A stretch of 16,426 bases of DNA from Ruminococcus flavefaciens. Its GTDB lineage: Bacteria; Bacillota; Clostridia; Oscillospirales; Ruminococcaceae. Location: NCBI GenBank assembly GCA_002350065.1, contig DEDQ01000081.1, forward strand, positions 26,765 through 43,190, in the 5' to 3' direction. Position numbers and translations under genes: made by a program. Within the stretch, counting starts at the first letter, position 1. Each line of letters starts with the position of its first letter. A model generated the notes under the pieces. It saw only the letters and a list, made by a program, of their open reading frames with translations. It ran no database searches and was not told where the DNA came from. This document shows, in pieces, positions 11,683-16,426 of the stretch.

Positions 11683-13041
11683 TTACGCCTTATCCCTTGA
11701 CATCAAAACTACGCACTCAACGTGGCGGGTCCTCGGGAAGAGGTCGGCTCCGCAGAGCTTTTCCGCGGCGTATCCGTGCTCGCCGAGCCATTTCGCGTCG
11801 CGGGCGGCAGTTGCAGGATTGCAGGATATCATAACTATCTTCTCCGGAGCTGCAGAGACGACAGTTTCGAGAGTCTGCTCAGAGCAGCCCTTCCTCGGCG
11901 GGTCGAGGAGGATAATATCCGGCGAGCAGCCCTCGGCGCGGAGCTTCCCGAAGACTTCTCCCGCGTCGCCGCAGTAGAAATCAGCCTTGGAAATGCCGTT
12001 TAGCTGAGCGTTTCTCTTTGCATTTTCGATAGCCTCGGGGACTATCTCGATACCGATTATTTTTCCGGCTTTGTCCGCCATGGAAAGTCCTATTGTGCCG
12101 ACTCCACAGTAGAGGTCGGCGATGACGTCACCGGCTCCGGGAGCGGCGTATTCGAGCGCCTTTGCATAGAGCTTCTCCGCCTGCACGGTGTTGACCTGAT
12201 AAAACGACGGCGGCGAGATGAGTATCCTGTTGCCGCACATGGTATCGGTTATTTCGCTGCTTCCCGAGAGAGTTACCCACTTGTCGCCGAGAATGACGTT
12301 GGTCTTGTCGGGATTGATGTTCATGACGACGCTGCATACGCCCTCGACCTCGCGGGAGAGGATATTCGCGAGCTTCTGAAGCTGGCGGGAGTTATCCTTG
12401 CGGACGACGAAGCAGACCATGAGCTGTCCGGAGTGGGCTCCCTGACGGATATAGATATGTCTGAGAATGCCTGTGTGTGACTTCTCGTCGTAGACCGGGA
12501 GCTTATGGCTGTTGATATACTCGAGGGATATTCTTATGATATCAGCGAATTTTTCCGGCTGGAGGGGACAGTCCTCAATTGGTATGACCCTGTGGCTCCG
12601 CGGAGCGTAGAATCCGCAGACAGCCCTGCCGTCCTGTACAGCGAGGGGATACTGAGCCTTGTTGCGGTATCTGTTGGTCGAATCGGCGCTGATGAAAGGG
12701 TCAGTATCAAGCTCTGTGCCGCCGAGACGTCTGAATGCATCACGGACTATGCCGTTCTTGACTCCGCACTCAGCCTCGTATGTCATATGTCTGAACACGC
12801 AGCCGCCGCATTTTTTATAGTGCGGACATGAGGGTTGAATGCGGTCGGGCGAGGGCTCGGAGATGCTGTCGATTATGCCGAAGGCGTAGCTTTTCAGCAC
12901 CTTGACGATGCGGACTTCAAGCTTGTCGCCGACTGCCGAATCCGGAACGAATACAGCCATTTCCTCGATGCGGCAGACTCCGCTTCCCTCGGAGGTTATA
13001 CCCGTTATTTCTGCGGGATAGACTTTATTTTTTTCAAGCAT
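11683..13041 (-). CDS. rlmD: 23S rRNA (uracil-C5)-methyltransferase, RlmD/TrmA family
   Basis: The 452-residue protein methylates C5 of a uridine in 23S rRNA using S-adenosylmethionine. An N-terminal TRAM domain (about 3-60) is followed by four cysteines (C72, C78, C81 and C158) in the spacing of the RlmD [4Fe-4S] cluster. The methyltransferase domain has DLYCGVGTIG for SAM binding, LLDPPRKG, the nucleophile Cys407 in SCNP and Glu442 in the closing HVE motif. Bacillota often carry several paralogues (RlmCD type), so the exact uridine, U747, U1939 or both, cannot be fixed. The start overlaps the 3' end of hemZ by 37 bases, with GGAGGT six bases before the ATG, so it is the last gene of the relA operon. 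Neither a terminator nor a separate promoter was seen. Confidence 0.92.
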   Translation of the reverse strand: MLEKNKVYPAEITGITSEGSGVCRIEEMAVFVPDSAVGDKLEVRIVKVLKSYAFGIIDSISEPSPDRIQPSCPHYKKCGGCVFRHMTYEAECGVKNGIVRDAFRRLGGTELDTDPFISADSTNRYRNKAQYPLAVQDGRAVCGFYAPRSHRVIPIEDCPLQPEKFADIIRISLEYINSHKLPVYDEKSHTGILRHIYIRQGAHSGQLMVCFVVRKDNSRQLQKLANILSREVEGVCSVVMNINPDKTNVILGDKWVTLSGSSEITDTMCGNRILISPPSFYQVNTVQAEKLYAKALEYAAPGAGDVIADLYCGVGTIGLSMADKAGKIIGIEIVPEAIENAKRNAQLNGISKADFYCGDAGEVFGKLRAEGCSPDIILLDPPRKGCSEQTLETVVSAAPEKIVMISCNPATAARDAKWLGEHGYAAEKLCGADLFPRTRHVECVVLMSRDKA

Positions 13042-14492
13042 TCTGTGACCTCCGTTTTCTTTTTCATCAGCTCGTCGAATCTGCCGATGTACTCATACGG
13101 GAACTTGTAATTGTGTATGCGGGAAATCCTGCCGTCGGGGTAGACGAGCTTCGTCGAGGCGGCACAGCCTGCGCCGAGGATAGTCTGGGTCTCGTCCATG
13201 ATGAAGATATTGTACCAGCTCTCGAAACCGGGCTTGGCGTAGCCGACGTTTTCGAGGTTGTCGACGGTGTTTTTCTGGCGGTACATATAGTAGGGAAGAT
13301 ACCCGCAGGACATCAGCTTCCCGACGCTGTAGCCGACCATTTCCGCGGCGGGATTTGTCCGGTTGTCGGAGCTTTTCTCAAACAGGTCTGCTGAGCGTTT
13401 CAGCGTCAGCGTGTGGACGGTTATGCTCTCGGGAGAAAGCTCGCAGATGCGGTCGAGGGTATTGCGGAAGCTCTCGGCGGATTCAGTCGGCAGACCGGCT
13501 ATTAGGTCGGTATTGATGTTGTCGAAGCCTGTCTTCCGTGCGAGCTCGAAAGCCTTTACAGCGTCCTCGCCGGAGTGCATTCTGCCGATAACGCGGAGAA
13601 CATCGTCGTTGAGGGTCTGAGGGTTAACGGATATGCGCGAGGCTCCGAGCTCCTTGATGACGCGGAGCTTTTCCTCGGTAATGGTGTCGGGACGTCCGGC
13701 TTCGACGCTGTATTCGCGGATAGAATCAAGGTCGAAATTAGCGGCAACAGCCTCCATTACGGCGCGGAGCTCGTCCGCGGAGATAGATGTGGGAGTGCCG
13801 CCTCCGAAGTAGACGGTATCGATTTTGGTGCCGGTCTCGCGGACGATTTTTCCGACTATCTCAAGCTCGCGGCAGAGAGCGGCTATATACTCGGGCATGA
13901 GCTTTTTTGCCGAATCCATGCTGTGCGAAACGAATGAGCAGTAGCTGCACCTCGTCGGGCAGAAGGGGATAGAAACGTAAAGGCTCGCAGCGGAGCGGTC
14001 TATTTTGCGGAGTATCGGGAGCTGCACCACGGCAGTTTTGTACGCGAGGTCAAACTTGTCCGGCGAGAGCTCAAAGCGCTCGGTCAGGGCAGTACGAATC
14101 TGTTCCTCGTCCAAGCCTTTTTCGATAAGCTCCGTCACTTTTTTGACGGGGCGGATACCTGTCATAAGTCCCCACGGCGGGCGAATGCCTGTTTTGCGGC
14201 AGAGAATGTGGTATATCAGGCGGCAGAGCTCGTGCTCGACGGTATTCTTGTCGCTGTCGGCAGGGAGCTGAGCTTTCGCTCTTTCGGGTTCGCTGTCCGG
14301 CAGCTTTACCACTGCGGAAACAGTTATCCCGCCGCTGACCTCAGCTATGACGAAGCTTTCGCCCTGCGCGTCGGAAATATCCTCGGAAAAGGCAAATCGT
14401 GCGGTGCTGAAAAAGAGCTTCAGCGTTGCCTCGGTCTCGTATTTAAAGGAATTGCCGATCAGTACGACCGGCATTTTATGAGTGTTTATCAT
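13005..14492 (-). CDS. hemZ: HemZ-type radical SAM coproporphyrinogen III oxidase-like protein
   Basis: The 495-residue protein has the HemZ layout: a long N-terminal region (1-165) containing the family motif GLMTGIRPVKK (108-118), then a radical SAM domain. The [4Fe-4S] cysteines are C178, C182 and C185 in CPTRCSYC, and YFGGGTPTS follows. HemN relatives decarboxylate coproporphyrinogen III without oxygen. HemZ is a more distant member that is common in heme-poor Clostridia, where its substrate is not settled. No other heme gene is in the window, so a role outside heme synthesis is possible. The ATG lies four bases after the upstream MBL hydrolase stop and has AGAGG eight bases upstream. The 3' end overlaps rlmD by 37 bases. 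Confidence 0.9.
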   Translation of the reverse strand: MINTHKMPVVLIGNSFKYETEATLKLFFSTARFAFSEDISDAQGESFVIAEVSGGITVSAVVKLPDSEPERAKAQLPADSDKNTVEHELCRLIYHILCRKTGIRPPWGLMTGIRPVKKVTELIEKGLDEEQIRTALTERFELSPDKFDLAYKTAVVQLPILRKIDRSAASLYVSIPFCPTRCSYCSFVSHSMDSAKKLMPEYIAALCRELEIVGKIVRETGTKIDTVYFGGGTPTSISADELRAVMEAVAANFDLDSIREYSVEAGRPDTITEEKLRVIKELGASRISVNPQTLNDDVLRVIGRMHSGEDAVKAFELARKTGFDNINTDLIAGLPTESAESFRNTLDRICELSPESITVHTLTLKRSADLFEKSSDNRTNPAAEMVGYSVGKLMSCGYLPYYMYRQKNTVDNLENVGYAKPGFESWYNIFIMDETQTILGAGCAASTKLVYPDGRISRIHNYKFPYEYIGRFDELMKKKTEVTECLKKIKSIPQK

Positions 14493-14496
14493 CGGA

Positions 14497-15126
14497 TCAG
14501 CCTCTGTTTGGTCTCATGTATGGATTGTTCATTTTCTCGTAGCTGAGGGTCGTCTGCTCGTTGTGACCGGGATAGACCTTGTAGTCGCCATCGAGGTCAG
14601 CGAGCAGGGCGAGCGAGTTCCTCATGCAGTGGATATCTCCGCCGGGGAAGTCACAGCGTCCTACAGCGCAGCAGAACAGCGTATCACCGGAGAACATGGC
14701 GTCGCCGGCGATGTAGCAGACGCTTCCGTGAGTATGTCCCGGAGTGTGGAGAACGCGGAAAGAGCAGTCGCCGTCGTTGATGAAGCAGTCGCCGCGGACA
14801 GCAGTGAAGTCCGTGACAGCCCTGAAGGGCATTATCGACATCGACGAATGCAGCGAAGCGGACGAGCTTGTAAGCATATGAACGTCGCTCTCGTGGATAT
14901 ATACTTCAGCTCCTGTGGCAGCTCTTACGTCCTCGACTCCGCCGATGTGGTCGAAGTGACCGTGAGTGAGAAGTATCTTCGTGAGTCTGAGCTTCTGCAT
15001 TTTCATGTATTCGAGCAGAATGCGCGGACTTCCGCCGATGTCTATGGCGACACATCTGCCGGGGGCAGTTTCGACGAGGTAGCAGTTTGCGTTGAGCTCA
15101 CCGAGCTGGAATGTTTTTACTCTCAT
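14497..15126 (-). CDS. MBL-fold metallo-hydrolase (glyoxalase II-like)
   Basis: The 209-residue protein has a complete metallo-beta-lactamase-fold metal site: HGHFDH (H55, H57, D59, H60), H131 in HTPGH, D148 in SGDTLF and H188 in YPGHNE. The binuclear zinc or iron site should therefore be active. Its size and C-terminus match YcbL/GloB-like hydrolases, which act on thioesters such as S-lactoylglutathione. The host may lack glutathione, so the substrate is open. There is no signal peptide, so it is cytoplasmic. It lies 10 bases after relA, and its AAGGAG site overlaps the relA stop codon, indicating coupled translation. The gene order relA, MBL hydrolase, hemZ is common in Clostridia. Confidence 0.9.
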   Translation of the reverse strand: MRVKTFQLGELNANCYLVETAPGRCVAIDIGGSPRILLEYMKMQKLRLTKILLTHGHFDHIGGVEDVRAATGAEVYIHESDVHMLTSSSASLHSSMSIMPFRAVTDFTAVRGDCFINDGDCSFRVLHTPGHTHGSVCYIAGDAMFSGDTLFCCAVGRCDFPGGDIHCMRNSLALLADLDGDYKVYPGHNEQTTLSYEKMNNPYMRPNRG

Positions 15127-15136
15127 GTGTTACTCC

Positions 15137-16426
15137 TTATATGCTTGAGCGTTCAACAGAAATAACGCCCTTTATCTTTCTGAGCCTGTCGAAGAGGTTC
15201 CTGAGCTGCTCAGTGCTTGATATCATGATAGTGCTCTCGAAGAGGGCGTTGCCGTTTTTGAGAACTCGCGAAGCCGAGTGGACTATCGGTATCCTTGCTT
15301 TCATGAGGGCAGCGGAGATATCGTAGACCAGTCCCACGCGGTCGGTAGCAACGACCTCGAAGCTGGTCTGGAGCTGTGAAAGGCTGTTTTCAGACCATAC
15401 GATATCGTACCAGCGGTCCATTTCCTCGGGGATGTTTCTCTGCTTTGCGGCGAGGTAATTCGAGCAGTGTGTGGTATGCACCGAAAGACCGTATCCGCGC
15501 GTAACGAAGCCGACTATTTCATCTCCGGGGAGCGGATTGCAGCACTGTGCGAACTTTACAGCCATGTCGGTTATCTGGTCGAGGACGATGCTGCTCCTGC
15601 CGTTGGGCTTGAGCTTGATGATGCGCGGGTCATCCTGGTCCTCCTTGTCGCCGTAGAGCTTGTTATACTTGTCCTTGAAGCGGGGTATCATCTTCTCGAG
15701 GCTGATTCCTCCGTAGCCTATAGAGGCGAAGAAATCATCGAGATTCTCGCAGTTGTGACGCTTGAAGTCGTCCTGCAGGAACGAGCCGAGGTCTTCCTCG
15801 GGGACGTTGATATGGTAGCGCTTGAATGTGCGCTGGAGCTCTGCCTTGCCCTCGACGATGTTCTCGTCGCGGCGCTCCTTTTTGAACCATGAACGTATCT
15901 TTGACCTTGCGTCGTTGGTCTGGACGATGTTGAGCCACGAGCGGTTAGGTCCCTTATCTGGGTCCTTGGTAGTGATTATCTCGCATATCTGACCGGTCTG
16001 GAGCTTGTAATCCAGCGGCACTATCCTGCCGTCGACCTTGGCGCCGATGGTCTTGTGACCTATCTCGGTGTGGATACGGTATGCGAAGTCGATGACAGTG
16101 GAATCCATAGGCAGGTCGATCGACTTGCCCTTGGGCGTCATGACAACTATGTCCTCGGGTGCAATATCGGTCTTGATTATACGGACTATCTCCTCGACGT
16201 CGTCGGAGGTCTGCTGAGCCTCGATTACCTGACGCACCCATGCGAGACGACTTTCCATTTTGTCCTTGCCGCGAATGCCCTCCTTGTATTTCCAGTGGGC
16301 AGCGATACCGTATTCAGCGGTCTCGTGCATATCCCATGTACGAATCTGCACCTCGAAGGGGATACCCTCGGTGCCGAGTACGGTCGTATGCAGCGACTGG
16401 TACATATTCGCCTTCGGAGTTGAGAT
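15137..16426 (-). CDS. relA: RelA/SpoT family (p)ppGpp synthetase/hydrolase, C-terminal part (cut by window end)
   Basis: About 429 codons are visible and the frame stays open to the window edge, reading ISTPKAN just before MYQSLHTTV. This is the end of the synthetase domain, with the catalytic EVQIRT motif and [16 protein letters not shown]. It is followed by the TGS domain (from [11 protein letters not shown]), helical and zinc-finger-like regions ([12 protein letters not shown], and HTTHC) and a C-terminal ACT domain ([20 protein letters not shown] onward). The family uses ATP and GTP to make (p)ppGpp during amino acid starvation. The hydrolase domain lies outside the window, so dual activity cannot be confirmed, although the usual Bacillota long form is bifunctional. 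This is the first visible gene of an operon continuing into MBL hydrolase, hemZ and rlmD. No promoter is visible here. Confidence 0.95.
   Translation of the reverse strand: MSTPKANMYQSLHTTVLGTEGIPFEVQIRTWDMHETAEYGIAAHWKYKEGIRGKDKMESRLAWVRQVIEAQQTSDDVEEIVRIIKTDIAPEDIVVMTPKGKSIDLPMDSTVIDFAYRIHTEIGHKTIGAKVDGRIVPLDYKLQTGQICEIITTKDPDKGPNRSWLNIVQTNDARSKIRSWFKKERRDENIVEGKAELQRTFKRYHINVPEEDLGSFLQDDFKRHNCENLDDFFASIGYGGISLEKMIPRFKDKYNKLYGDKEDQDDPRIIKLKPNGRSSIVLDQITDMAVKFAQCCNPLPGDEIVGFVTRGYGLSVHTTHCSNYLAAKQRNIPEEMDRWYDIVWSENSLSQLQTSFEVVATDRVGLVYDISAALMKARIPIVHSASRVLKNGNALFESTIMISSTEQLRNLFDRLRKIKGVISVERSSI

Noticed and set aside
11586..11691. Short minus-strand open frame after rlmD that reads like protein near its end (NPNQLFTVFGKTSTN)
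   Set aside because: It has no start codon and no ribosome site. It could be a remnant of a repeated element, but it cannot be supported as a gene.
14482..15165. 227-residue plus-strand open frame
   Set aside because: It mirrors the MBL-fold hydrolase gene, whose metal-binding residues are complete on the minus strand.

Overview
The window looks like a chromosomal segment of an anaerobic, low-to-mid GC Bacillota, most likely a Clostridia member close to Ruminococcus (Oscillospiraceae). The basis is: strong AGGAGG-type ribosome binding sites, sigma-A promoters with 17-base spacers, a relA / MBL hydrolase / hemZ gene order familiar from Clostridia, and a eukaryotic-type UDPGP uridylyltransferase. 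The genus-level call is inference. Most of the window is housekeeping or envelope genes, nearly all on the minus strand. I see no CRISPR array, prophage or intact insertion sequence.

Layout from left to right. (1) Bases 1-315: the 3' end of a plus-strand EAL (c-di-GMP phosphodiesterase) gene and a bidirectional terminator. (2) 356-2716: an HdeD/DUF308-like membrane protein translationally coupled to an AarF/UbiB-type kinase, behind an extended -10 promoter and a leader containing a long hairpin. (3) 2716-3573: a membrane-anchored SGNH/GDSL hydrolase that probably starts at TTG. (4) 3779-3906: tRNA-Leu(UAA) with a perfect-consensus promoter, followed by two hairpin terminators. (5) 3973-7435: a heterodimeric ABC exporter with one degenerate and one consensus ATP site. 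(6) 7493-9596: a UDPGP-family uridylyltransferase and a GlmU-like left-handed beta-helix acyltransferase, each with its own promoter and terminator. (7) 9767-10780: a plus-strand membrane diguanylate cyclase, transcribed divergently from the acyltransferase. (8) 10859-11682: a SMI1/KNR4 (SUKH) gene with different codon use and an inverted-repeat-rich leader, which looks imported. (9) 11683-16426: a tight minus-strand operon, relA (cut by the window edge), MBL-fold hydrolase, hemZ, rlmD.

How the genes may work together. The acyltransferase and the uridylyltransferase together supply the two activities of bifunctional GlmU (GlcN-1-P acetylation, then uridylyl transfer to UDP-GlcNAc), so they may be a split UDP-GlcNAc route. 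The EAL and GGDEF proteins bracket a roughly 9.5 kb stretch and represent c-di-GMP breakdown and synthesis. The right-hand operon links the stringent response alarmone enzyme with RNA modification and a radical SAM enzyme.

The least ordinary feature is the SUKH gene. Its product appears to combine an N-terminal SMI1/KNR4 domain with a C-terminal domain resembling that of ribosomal protein L7/L12. It uses no ATA isoleucine codons, unlike its neighbour, and sits behind mutually exclusive inverted repeats. I see no convincing new multi-gene system in this window.
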